DNA from: Nemopilema nomurai
Lineage: Eukaryota > Cnidaria > Scyphozoa > Rhizostomeae > Rhizostomatidae
DNA: 64,000 bases
Direction of reading: 5' to 3'
NCBI GenBank assembly: GCA_003864495.1
Contig: ML133383.1
Span: 1,447,560-1,511,559 of the forward strand
Position numbers and translations under genes: made by a program. How positions within the stretch are numbered: position 1 is the stretch's first letter; each line of letters opens with the position of its first letter. Under the pieces are notes generated by a model, which was not told where the DNA came from, made no database searches, and saw only the letters and a list, made by a program, of their open reading frames with translations. Below, piece by piece: positions 24,301 to 31,600 of this stretch.

Positions 24301-27087
24301 ACTATATTCCACGACTATATTTGTACTGTATGATACTATATTCCACGACTTTATTTGTACTGTATGATACTATATTCCACGACTATATTTGTACTGTATA
24401 ATACTATATTCCACGACTTTATTTGTACTGTATGATACTATATTCCACGACTATATTTGTACTGTATAATACTATATTCCACGACTTTATTTGTACTGTA
24501 TGATACTATATTCCACGACTATATTTGTACTGTATAATACTATATTCCACGACTATATTTGTACTGTATGATACTATATTCCACGACTATATTTGTACTG
24601 TATGATACTATATTCCACGACTATATTTGTACTGTATGATACTTTATTCCATGACTTGGACAAGCTGTTTTCTATCAACCAAGCTGTGTTCCTTTCAGAA
24701 AAACTAGGATGTGTTTAATGCCTTCCTTTCTGCACTTGAAAATGTTCTTGTTTTAAATCAGACGTTTTTATTTTTCTTCAGATGCAAACTTTACAAGCTA
24801 TTCGGACTTGCTCGATGCCGTTGCTAATGCGACTATCAGATACGGCATCCTGGATGCCAGCATTGCGACAGTATGGGGTCCCAAGCTAGCTAAAGCGGAG
24901 ATTAAGGTCAAAACAGTCTTGGCACTAAACTCAGAGCTAGGTGTCTTTGCATCTAAGAATGCCAGTCAATTGCTTAATTGCTTCCAAACGTACATCAAGG
25001 AAGAGCAATCGACAATATTGCGGGAAATGCAAGCAGTTCTAGAGGTATCGTTAAATCTACATTTGGCTTTCTTTCAGTTGTTGCCGGCTATTGTTCAGAT
25101 GAAAATTCGAAGAGCTAATACAAAGAATGTAATCAAAGCCATTTAGTTTCTGTAACTGTGCCATTGTTGAAATTTTACTATCTTTTGCAAACAGCTACCA
25201 GGGATAAAACATTTTACCCTTACTTTTGAAGGAAATCAGCAGGATTAATTTGAAATATAAATTTGAACTTATTGGTGAGGTGTAGAATGTTAGCAATTTT
25301 TGTGTGTTTGAGACATGCTTGATTTTCTGCCGTTCCCTCCGAAATAAGTCGTACCAATTTGCACTTCGTAACAGCTTTGCTCCGTAACTTTAATTTTTCT
25401 CGTTAACGTTTACTGCCACTACCTTTGCTTCTCGTTTGCTATTGCGCAATTTAAACTAATTCAGGCCGTAAACGTCTTCTCTTTCTTCAGAGAGAGGCGG
25501 CCCTCGTTGCCAAGATGTTTGCTGTTACAGAGCCAGTAGCCATGAAAGTCGCACCAACCAAGCCAGAATTCTATAGCTGGGAATCGCAACTAATGCAGAT
25601 GTATGTGAAGGCAAGCGGTTGCTTGTTAGCTGTTCTCTGGGTCTTTGGACTGATTTATGATATCTGCAGAAAATGGAAGAAAGCAAAGAGAACGGCCAGA
25701 ACTGCAACTAGACAGCGTAAGTTTTTTCTTTTGATGATCTTTTCTACTCTCTCTTATCAATGACAAAGAATGCTGGAACCAGGAAAATAAAATTATCCAA
25801 CTTTTCTTAGTGCCATGCTGCAAAATTTCTGTCATTCTTGTAATTATAGAAGGAAAGAAATTTTAGGTTAGCAGAGACAGCCCATAAAATCTTCTCGTGG
25901 TGCAAGTTTAGTGGTTATTGACTCAAACTTAAGAGGCTTTGGGCATATGTGTGCTCAGAATATTGGCTTTAGCTGTAGTTCACTGGAAACACATTTGTTG
26001 GGACTCGAAAATTTGCAAGTGATCGGCATCATTTGGAATTTTCTCACATAGGAACTAACCCCCCTGATGTTGAGGTTGCTTCGAACCCTGCTTTTTCAGT
26101 GTACCTTCTATGCACCTATCCCCATCAAGAACCTTCTATGTGGGAAATTACATGACAGAGAGGAAGTTAAAGTAGTATTTCTTCTTGACCATTCTTTCAA
26201 ATGAGTCGATTTGCTCTTGTTTCCCTTATGCAGCCCGGCTGACAAGTCTGGTTAACAAGGGGAGTAGCGGCTTCATTGAAGGTATTTCTGGTGAACCCAA
26301 TAGCCTTTTGGCGAAAGTAATGACTTCCTTCTCGGAAAAACAGCAATGCGACGAGGCAGTGCATGATGGGACACGTGTCACAGAATCGCCTCCAAGTGAA
26401 TCAGCAAATGACGTCACAACAGCTGAGCTATCTTACCACAAGTTGATATCTTCTTTTAAACAGAATGAGGGTAGCGTCAAGGTGGATGCAGAATGTGAAG
26501 AGAAAGATGGAGAAAATGGATGTTTATCAAGAAGGGCTTCTGCGCATTCGCCACCGCAGCGCTGTGGCTCTGTGCGCAGCACTGCCTCGTGGAAGGAGGA
26601 GGGTATTTTGGAAAGCAGCGACAGAATGGAGTGTAAAATGGATAATTTGTCCCTAAGGTCTCAGAGTGGTGATGCTTTGACTGGACATCAGTCTATAATT
26701 GGAGACAATTCTTCGCAAACCTCCATGAGATCCGGTTTGAATAGTCCCTCCAAAAGTGAGCCATTTGATGTAGGTACGGAAAACCTGGAATGTAACAAAC
26801 TTGGAACAGATCGCTCGATTGACATTCGGAGAAGGTCTTCGCCTGTTGATGACACGGTGTCATCATTCGTTGGATGTCGTTACCATGACAATGACTTGTT
26901 AGAGAGAGAGACAGACAAGCTCATTCAAGAGTTTGCCCTCACCCTGGAAAGAGAAATGAACGAATTAACAGAGAGACATCAACAAGAGATGTTTAGGCTG
27001 CAATGTGTCAAGATAGAACATGATCGGAAGCGGTTCGGGGGGTCGTACAAGTATTTCGATCCTTATGATTTCATCACTGACTGGTAG
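1501..27087 (+). CDS. FN3-ectodomain, glutamate-receptor-like channel with potassium filter (23 coding exons)
   Basis: I join 23 exons into a protein of about 2,045 residues. Domains in order: signal peptide 1-26; ILEI/PANDER-like 27-187; unrecognised ectodomain 188-471; TSP1 472-530; eight FN3 domains 531-1361; an S1-like half domain and M1 1362-1519; pore and M3 1520-1598; S2-like half and M4 to about 1761; cytoplasmic tail to 2045. Exon phases agree at every junction except one break inside the TSP1 exon. The order S1-M1-P-M3-S2-M4 is the ionotropic glutamate receptor layout, and the filter TTVGYGD is the potassium-channel signature, as in bacterial GluR0 and the rotifer receptor AvGluR1. 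Expected role (inference): a plasma-membrane, ligand- or adhesion-gated potassium channel. The ligand is unknown. I see no promoter or poly(A) site between the FN3 part and the channel part, which supports one gene. An AATAAA lies at 28192. Confidence 0.75.
1837..2180 (+). CDS. Exon 2: ILEI/PANDER-like domain, first part
   Basis: The acceptor is tttcag at 1831-1836. The exon encodes a Cys-rich lead-in and then a stretch like the FAM3/ILEI fold: a strand reading FYFAVFEFPS, a TYYSGEADLLITWINDL helix region, LIIGCSRDDVSTSM and KAEAWLAL. This follows the family pattern of 'visible aspartates after VxxAVxDD' and 'Lxxxar'. It ends in phase 0 at TTG|gtatga. ILEI domains occur in FAM3 cytokines and in several extracellular and Golgi glycan-linked proteins. 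Here it would sit at the far N-terminus of the ectodomain. Confidence 0.6.
2217..2620. repeat. TCCTG pentanucleotide array in intron 2
   Basis: About 400 bp of TCCTG repeats, with degenerate blocks of CATATCCTAACATG at both ends. It lies in the intron between the two ILEI exons. Open frames across it are repeat artefacts. Confidence 0.9.
2896..3034 (+). CDS. Exon 3: ILEI/PANDER-like domain, end
   Basis: Starts in phase 0 after aacag. It encodes the diagnostic ILEI ending (SGHAMIGFKGDW, comparable to the family's 'yAlIGvKG') and then a short tail, VEVSLTFG. The donor TTTG|gtaagc falls inside the first copy of the large tandem array, so the last 30 or so coding bases resemble the repeat unit itself. 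Confidence 0.6.
3003..8566. repeat. 52-bp tandem array (about 107 copies) seeded at the exon 3 splice donor
   Basis: The unit is 52 bp, with 48-51 bp variants. Each unit contains three small inverted repeats: CTTACC-TTT-GGTAAG, CAAGCT-TAAC-AGCTTG and GACCTC-A-GAGGTC. The first unit is the end of exon 3 plus the start of its intron, and 26 of 29 exon bases match the typical unit. Nearly every unit therefore repeats the donor TTTG|GTAAGC. The array fills most of intron 3. Confidence 0.95.
8769..11821 (+). CDS. Exons 4-7: unrecognised ectodomain segment
   Basis: Four exons: 8769-9059, 9757-9806, 10422-10701 and 11591-11821, about residues 188-471. Phases agree (1, 0, 1, 1). I do not recognise a family. 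The region is extracellular by context and has Asn-X-Ser/Thr sequons (INATNS, FNMTV) and scattered cysteines. Exon 7 is Gly-rich and has LYCHQGIEVS and DGCDTKDVVAGYGLKY. A carbohydrate- or jelly-roll-type fold is possible but unproven. The exon 7 end is set at TTG A|gttagt, because the next exon then enters WNEWSPC in frame. Confidence 0.55.
10920..11092. repeat. AT-rich direct repeat of about 68 bp
   Basis: Two near-identical copies of a segment containing CATATTAGTGATATAAATCA and AATCAATTAAA-like sequence, within the intron between exons 6 and 7. Confidence 0.7.
12036..12402. repeat. TACTG pentanucleotide array in intron 7
   Basis: TACTG/TATTG repeats with a longer-period block (TGTTGCATTATACTGCATTG...) that occurs twice. 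It ends about 30 bp before the TSP1 exon. Long open frames on both strands (Tyr/Cys/Leu/Val repeats) are artefacts of a 5-bp unit. Confidence 0.9.
12432..12607 (+). CDS. Exon 8: thrombospondin type-1 repeat, with an internal frame break
   Basis: The 5' part reads DSTWNEWSPC in the frame set by exon 7. The 3' part reads CNSSCGTGSRTRSRNS...SCKIVDCP in another frame, and that frame joins the next FN3 exon correctly in phase 1. Together they give the TSP1 pattern WxxWSxC...CGxGxRxRxR...C. The shift lies near 12470-12482 and equals one missing base or two extra bases. It could be an assembly error, an inactivating change in this allele, or an unusual splice. The rest of the gene looks intact, so I favour an error. 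Confidence 0.7.
12776..13063 (+). CDS. Exon 9: FN3 domain 1
   Basis: One-exon domain with phase 1 at both ends. It begins PPYPQNIVAVAK, has the B-strand Trp (IQISWSAV), then LQPFTVYCFRVRT (the FN3 'L.P.t.Y.frV' motif) and ends TEESG. Confidence 0.85.
13302..13324. repeat. AAC trinucleotide run
   Basis: Short perfect AAC microsatellite in an intron. Confidence 0.9.
13881..14180 (+). CDS. Exon 10: FN3 domain 2
   Basis: Phase 1-1 exon. Core features are LNVTWTAIPP, GVITKYRIYYT, LEPYAKYKVRMSGFTSKGEG and the closing STGEYG. Confidence 0.85.
14809..15129 (+). CDS. Exon 11: FN3 domain 3
   Basis: Phase 1-1 exon. Core features are IQVTWSAL, RGLPLGYKVFYG, LEKYRKYDIWLTAFTVKGDG and NSSVAEQMTDED. A GTACAAAG-type stretch inside is coding rather than a splice site, because the frame runs through. 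Confidence 0.85.
15158..15545. repeat. 172-bp direct repeats (2.3 copies)
   Basis: Copies start at 15158, 15330 and 15502 with GATCTGGAAATGG; the third is partial. Entirely intronic. Confidence 0.85.
15727..16020 (+). CDS. Exon 12: FN3 domain 4
   Basis: Phase 1-1 exon. Core features are INAEWMPL, GQLTSYTLFIKD, LQPFLNYSFEVAASTSKGMG and the closing TDEHG. Confidence 0.85.
16465..16770 (+). CDS. Exon 13: FN3 domain 5
   Basis: Phase 1-1 exon. Core features are VQLNWSTI, GIPMGFVILYRE, LTAYTNYTFSIAGITVKGVG and TAEDG. It has several N-glycosylation sequons. Confidence 0.85.
16969..17905 (+). CDS. Exons 14-15: FN3 domain 6, split, with a basic cleavage-like site
   Basis: The only FN3 domain split by an intron: exon 14 is 16969-17191 (donor CCA|gtacgt, phase 2) and exon 15 is 17760-17905. 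It starts APYVAPGNLTSV, has CVIRWIKP and GVIREYKVMYRA, then KRTRKRRAV (17139-17165), a match to the furin/proprotein-convertase motif R-X-K/R-R. It ends LQGYTNYSIQVLAVTLYDG and TEET. The donor choice keeps the frame and gives Gln-Gln at the join, but a slightly different pair of sites is possible. Confidence 0.65.
18529..18937. mobile_element. MITE-like element, 409 bp, TA-flanked (copy 1)
   Basis: Terminal inverted repeats begin CACGCTTTTTTTTATAAGGA and end with the near-exact complement (…TTCCTTATAAAAAAAGCGTG). TA lies on each side, as expected for a Tc1/mariner-type target. No coding capacity. It lies in the intron between FN3 domains 6 and 7. A second copy sits at 50154. Confidence 0.85.
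19042..19344 (+). CDS. Exon 16: FN3 domain 7
   Basis: Phase 1-1 exon. Core features are LLVKWKHL, HGIITGYVVYYQHG, FDWYTVQVAAYTSQGVG and ARTGEYG. Confidence 0.85.
19928..20239 (+). CDS. Exon 17: FN3 domain 8
   Basis: Phase 1-1 exon. Core features are ANVSWLPL, RGVPLGYTLVLT, LLPFYKYELTIKAFTIIGDG and a closing YVG. It is the last FN3 domain before the channel core and ends in phase 1, which joins the next exon in frame. Confidence 0.85.
20762..21234 (+). CDS. Exon 18: S1-like half of ligand-binding region and M1
   Basis: Starts ETCQVVNAK and reaches a 20-residue hydrophobic helix (LYVLVLFLLFCSAAGCVIW) just before the exon end. In iGluRs the S1 lobe lies directly before M1; here FFFPVTKPTFADENFRFIPL and SPSSVVVVEGK occupy the usual position of the last S1 strands. 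The classic agonist-binding Arg cannot be assigned by eye, so the ligand is unknown. Donor GCA|gtaagt, phase 0. Confidence 0.65.
21597..21691 (+). CDS. Exon 19: pore helix and first part of potassium filter
   Basis: Phase 0 start. It encodes LMEGCYWGWVTATTVG, a pore helix with aromatic WxW followed by the TTVG of a potassium filter. The intron splits the filter: the exon ends at GTC GG| and the next exon supplies G TAT GGT GAC. Confidence 0.85.
21755..22110. repeat. 20-bp tandem array
   Basis: About 17 copies of a unit like CGTCTTTCTGCGACAGTTTG, directly downstream of the pore exon and within the intron that splits the filter codons. The first part carries a longer 100-bp-scale duplication. 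Confidence 0.9.
22366..22576. repeat. TTCATC/TTTATC hexamer-type array
   Basis: Pyrimidine-rich microsatellite (TTCATCTTTATC and variants). The Asp/Glu/Lys- or Ser-rich frames across it are artefacts. Confidence 0.9.
22907..23049 (+). CDS. Exon 20: end of filter (YGD) and M3
   Basis: Encodes GYGDVFPVSVLGR and then VAMVWSLVGLVLCGFLSSTM, ending TIFLTA. This matches the usual 'GR..A..W...G......T...LT' pattern after the filter in GluR0-like receptors. The animal iGluR motif SYTANLAAF is absent. The 3' end is uncertain: CCAA|gtgcac keeps the frame into exon 21, while the stronger GGG|gttagt at 23067 would be out of frame. Confidence 0.7.
24217..24655. repeat. 34-bp tandem array
   Basis: About 13 copies of a unit containing GATACTATATTCCACGACTA, ending about 130 bp before the S2 exon. 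The 250 bp upstream are simple AT-rich TAATATGATATG sequence. Confidence 0.9.
24782..25044 (+). CDS. Exon 21: S2-like half, first part
   Basis: Encodes SYSDLLDAVANATIRYGILD, then VWGPKLAKAEIKVK, LNCFQTYIKEEQSTILREMQ. The 'DLL...v..GilD' opening right after M3 resembles the start of the S2 lobe in iGluR-like proteins. Phase 0 donor GAG|gtatcg. Confidence 0.65.
25491..25716 (+). CDS. Exon 22: S2-like end and M4 helix
   Basis: Encodes AVTEPVAMKVAPTKPEFYSW, then a hydrophobic helix (ASGCLLAVLWVFGLIYDIC) followed by a strongly basic stop-transfer run (RKWKKAKRTARTATRQ). This is the expected M4 and its cytoplasmic anchor. Donor CAGC|gtaagt, phase 1. Confidence 0.75.
26234..27087 (+). CDS. Exon 23: cytoplasmic tail and stop
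   Basis: 284 residues, one exon, stop TAG at 27085. It is Ser-rich and polar with many possible phosphorylation sites, including basic-Ser patches (SRRAS, IRRRSS). Near the end is an acidic/basic helical stretch (LIQEFALTLEREMNELTERH) that could form a coiled coil. The C-terminus is FDPYDFITDW. No enzyme domain is seen. It may be an anchoring or regulatory tail (inference). Confidence 0.8.
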
Positions 27088-28191
27088 TTGTAATTCATCC
27101 AAGCCTTTTCGTACTATGTTTCTATCAAAATTCATTCTTCTGTCATTCTCGTTTTCCACCTATGCAAGCGTATTTTCTAGTTATGGAAGTCGGGCATTCA
27201 TCTACTAATGTTGATGAGCTTTTTTGCTTCACTAGCTAGGCTTGGGGCTTGGGGCTTGGGAATGAACCCCCGCTACCCCACATCCCAACGATACTGGCTG
27301 TTAAATTCCGTAAATTTCTGGTTTGGAAAAGAGCTCCTTCGAAAATAGGCTCGATAGATTAGGCCTATTTCTTAATTTCCTTTTGAACAATAGCAGATTA
27401 CTTGCAAATAGCAAAATGATTAGAAACCTGCCGGTTAAGTCCTGCAACAAATCGGGCAAAATGCTGCGTTTAGAGAGAATACCTTTTTTAAACGTCTCAG
27501 ATTGCTTATATCTTGTGTTTGGCATCGTTTTAGGTATTAAGTTCGATTTTAAGGGGGAGTACTGTGTTGGAAAATTTTAGATTTAAATGAGGACTAAGAG
27601 GGCTTTTCTTGCAATCCTAAAATTTGTTACTACGTTACTCGACAAAGCATTCATCTTGTTTCCATGACAGCTATTATACCTTGCTATTATTTTCTCATGG
27701 TGAGCACTGCATAACGCCTTTGCTATCTCGTTGTTCTTTTTAATTGCACGCCATATTGACAAAGCTTTCCCATTAACGACTCTATCGATGCATGGCCTAA
27801 GACGAGAAGGATTAAGTTAGTTTACTTGCCTGGAAAAAAATGTTGATATTGAACGCCAATGCAAACTTACTTCTCTGTTTACAATCGAGTGGTAAGTTTC
27901 TCATATTATTTTGCGTTCTGGAGTTAAATAACAGAGACTTATGCACCGTTATTACCAAGCTTTTATCGGAAATTCCTAGATTATTATGCGAAATTTTTTG
28001 AAGAAATTTTCTAAATTGGGTGCTGAAGGTTATTTTTAAACGCAGTTGATGCCTCTACCTCTTGCCAGCTTTGGTAAACTGAATGCTTTATTGTAGTATT
28101 TATTGAGATGATCACGCAATTAAAATTATGTAGGTTTATTCTAGCATGACTGGGTTTTTCATTAGCCCTATTCTTAACGTTTATAATTTTT

Positions 28192-28197
28192 AATAAA
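28192..28197 (+). terminator. Possible poly(A) signal of the channel gene
   Basis: AATAAA about 1.1 kb after the stop and before the next gene. It is the first canonical hexamer I noticed downstream; nothing else supports it. Confidence 0.3.
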
Positions 28198-28654
28198 GAC
28201 ACGCTTTTGAATGTTGTGAATCACAATATTTATTTACGTAGAGAGTATTTTTAGAAGTGGAAAAGTACGATGAATCAATATTTAATTATCGTCATGTTTG
28301 TGTTATCCAAAGCCCTACACTAAAAATTCAAAGCTTGTACCATAGCTGTGTATTTAAGCAGATAACATCAAGCTTCCTAATAAGACGATTTTAGGGTTTA
28401 GGGGGTTGGGGGGGGGGTTTATACCTCAAATTCCTGAGAAACCGGGGGATTCCCGCGCATTGTTTCTATCCGGATTCCCGTTCTCACTTCCTGAATTTCT
28501 ATCCACAATGCGGAAGAAATGGCGGCTTTGTTTTGCGAGTAATCTTACCCGTTTGTTATTCTTGATATGCTTGACGAACAATGGACGTCTTTGAAGGGAC
28601 GCCGTTATAATTACTTTATCCTATTCTTATCATCGTCACACCTTGCTTTCCAAA

Positions 28655-31600
28655 ATGATTTGCACTTGTGGCTTTGAATCATGTGGAAAATTTTGCTGCA
28701 ACCGCCCTTGCTCTTGTCAGGAGGAGTCGATGATTGTCGAAGTTCTAGAGCCGGCAAAATTTGACGAAGATATGGCAAACTCAAACTATGAAGCAACAGA
28801 AATATTTCCATTTCTTTATCTTGGGAGTCTAGGAAATAGGACTACGGAATTCCTGGGCGAGAAAAATATCACTTCAATCGTCAACGGTGAGTGATAATTG
28901 TGAATAAAACCTTTCGGCATATGTAGCTCTATTTGAAGTTATTCAGAGATGTTCTTGGGAAATCTTTGCTTTATGCTTTAAAAGCCCCAGATAAGCTTCA
29001 AAAGTCATTGCTATAAATCATTTTTGATTGTTCCTATCCGCTATTTGTTTAACCAAATTTTGACTTACGCTGGATAGATTTTGGTAATTTCAAGAAATCT
29101 TAAAATTTGCTCTCTCATCTCCACCTCCCTCTTAGCTTTATCTTTAATTCGCCTTTCTAGATCCAACCAGCTTTGCTAAATCTATCTATTTATATTATGT
29201 TTGATTCCCAGTTTCAACAGATAATATATGCAATAGAAATTGCAAGGATAAAATTTAGGCATCTACAACTTAATATACTAACCCAATTTAATTTGTAGAT
29301 TTAATCTAATCATAATTCATTGCATCTGCTATTGGACCTGGATTTCTGCATTGCATGTAACATGCAACTATATAGAATTTCAAGCATTTATTCAATTGAA
29401 AGTAAATGTCTCAATTCAATTGATTAGGTTTCTTGTCTCAACCAAAGGCTAAAATATATTGTGTACTCATCAGGCTCCTAGTCTGCTTCTGCAGCCTGAG
29501 AAAGTATTTGCAGTACTAATAATGTATATGGGTTTTTACTCATTTGGTTCATTCTGGACATTAGGCATGCCAGCTGATGTATTAGGGTCTTAGCTGAACT
29601 TTGTCCTATTTTGATCCAGAGAAATAAAACCAATGCAGTTTTGATTTTAGTTCAAAGTAGATCACCATATTATTTGCAACCAGAGTGAGTCACAGAATTC
29701 TGACACTACTCAAAAGCTACTTTTTTACAGTTTTTGTGATTTTTCTAAAGCCAAATAAACCTATAAAGACAGATAATGCATTAAGAGAAAAGATAATTTA
29801 TGATATCTGGTTCCTATTATTGCATTTCTTATATGTGTAGATTACTTGTAGTGCTTATGGCTATTAAAAGCAACAACAAGACTTGATTTTTGAACCAGAG
29901 ATTTGCAGAGAGCTTGATAAGACAATACTCTATGTTGAGATAAACAACATAGACATGCTCCATTCTTTTAAGGCTAGCAGGTTGACTAATTTAACTTTCT
30001 TTTGTTCTTTTTAACAATGATGTCAATGAAACAAAGAACTGTGATTTTTTATCTTTGTAAATATTTCCAGGTGCTATAGCAACATTATGTCTTTCGGAAA
30101 AATTTCTGCTTAACTTAGATTGCTACTGGTTTTGAAATAATCTAAGTTGAACTTGATCAATTGGATAAGGTAAAAATTTACAAGAAATTTACAAACTGTT
30201 TCAGTCAATACTTTGTAAGAATGAAACTTGATGATTGCTTGGGTTCTGTCTTCTCTCGATATCATAATGCTTGACTGCTTTCGTTTGTCCGGCCAAATTA
30301 ATTTTTCGGCTCAGTTCTATCAATCCCAAAGATTTATTTTCGTTTCTTCGCAGTGGACCACGAAAAGTTGGTCTCAATTAGTAACAACCACTTCTGATTT
30401 GAAAGTTCCCTAAGCAACGGGGGATTGATATGAAATCTTCAAGTCTGCGGCTCTGAAATCCAATAATGAGCACAGTTTCTTTCAGCTCACTGTAATGAGT
30501 ATACTTTGTTTTGTTGTAACCGCTTAACCAATAAAGAACGATTGACGTAAATGTCTGAATTTTCTGAATTTACTTTGTTGCTACGTCGCTTGCAAAACAC
30601 AAATAAATACTTCTAAGCGATGACGACCAGAACTGTCAATTCACCTACCTATGACCACAGCTATTTGGGGGAAGGGGGGTTAAGAAAAGAAACCTTTCAA
30701 CCCCCAATAAAGTGACCACCTCTGAACTACGAGTGTCAACCACTGGGAAATGATAATACCACTGGCGGCGCCAGCCACCAAAGGGTCGGGTGGGACTAGG
30801 CGGGCTCCCTTTTCAATGATTTGAAACATCCTTTTACCTATGGGAAATATCTATGTTGGCAGCAATTGAGTCTTTTAAATACCTCATCATCATCACAATT
30901 ATCATCATCACCATCATCACCATCATCATCATCATCATCGTCATCATCCCCCCCATCATTTACTCGTCGAATTTAGACAAATTGCAAGCTGGTCCCCAAG
31001 CTCACCCCCCCCCCCCCCCCTGATGGCGCCACTACTGGATAATACCTTTTCTCATCATTTGATGACCCAACTTATAGGAGCAATAAACGATTTTGTTTCT
31101 TACAACGTATTGTTAAAAGCAGCAGTTGTTTATAGCCAAGCTTCTTCTTGCTGCAGCTAGCAACCTGGACCCAAAGAAGATAGAGGGGTGCAGTCAACCA
31201 TACGACATAAATGAACTCGTTATCCCAGTGGGCGACGCGGGAGAATGTGACATAGGCGCATACTTTGAGTCGGTGGGACAGTTGATCGGTGAGTGAAATC
31301 AGGGCAATGGTGTTGAGGATATCAATAAGGGGCTGCAAGCTTTTGCGTGAGGCTGGCTCCCAGACGTGGCCTCTGTACCTCTTTCTGAGGGGTCAGCTTC
31401 CTCTCAGATGAGAAGTCGTTGAATGATTTGCCCTGTGGAGCTGTTTGTTGATATCTGCCAACGCGTCTATCCAAGTTTCAAATCATGTGTCTGTTTAGAT
31501 TCAACTGGAAGGGGGGAGTGCCACACCCACTGGATACACCTCCAATTTGGCTCTGATTAAGTTTCCGATCAGTGCCTCCTACTAAATCTTAAACAATTGA

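Noticed and set aside
20762..25716. Channel core as an ordinary two-TM or Kv potassium channel
   Set aside because: There is no S4, and a third helix after a long post-M3 segment fits the iGluR layout better, though structure prediction is needed.
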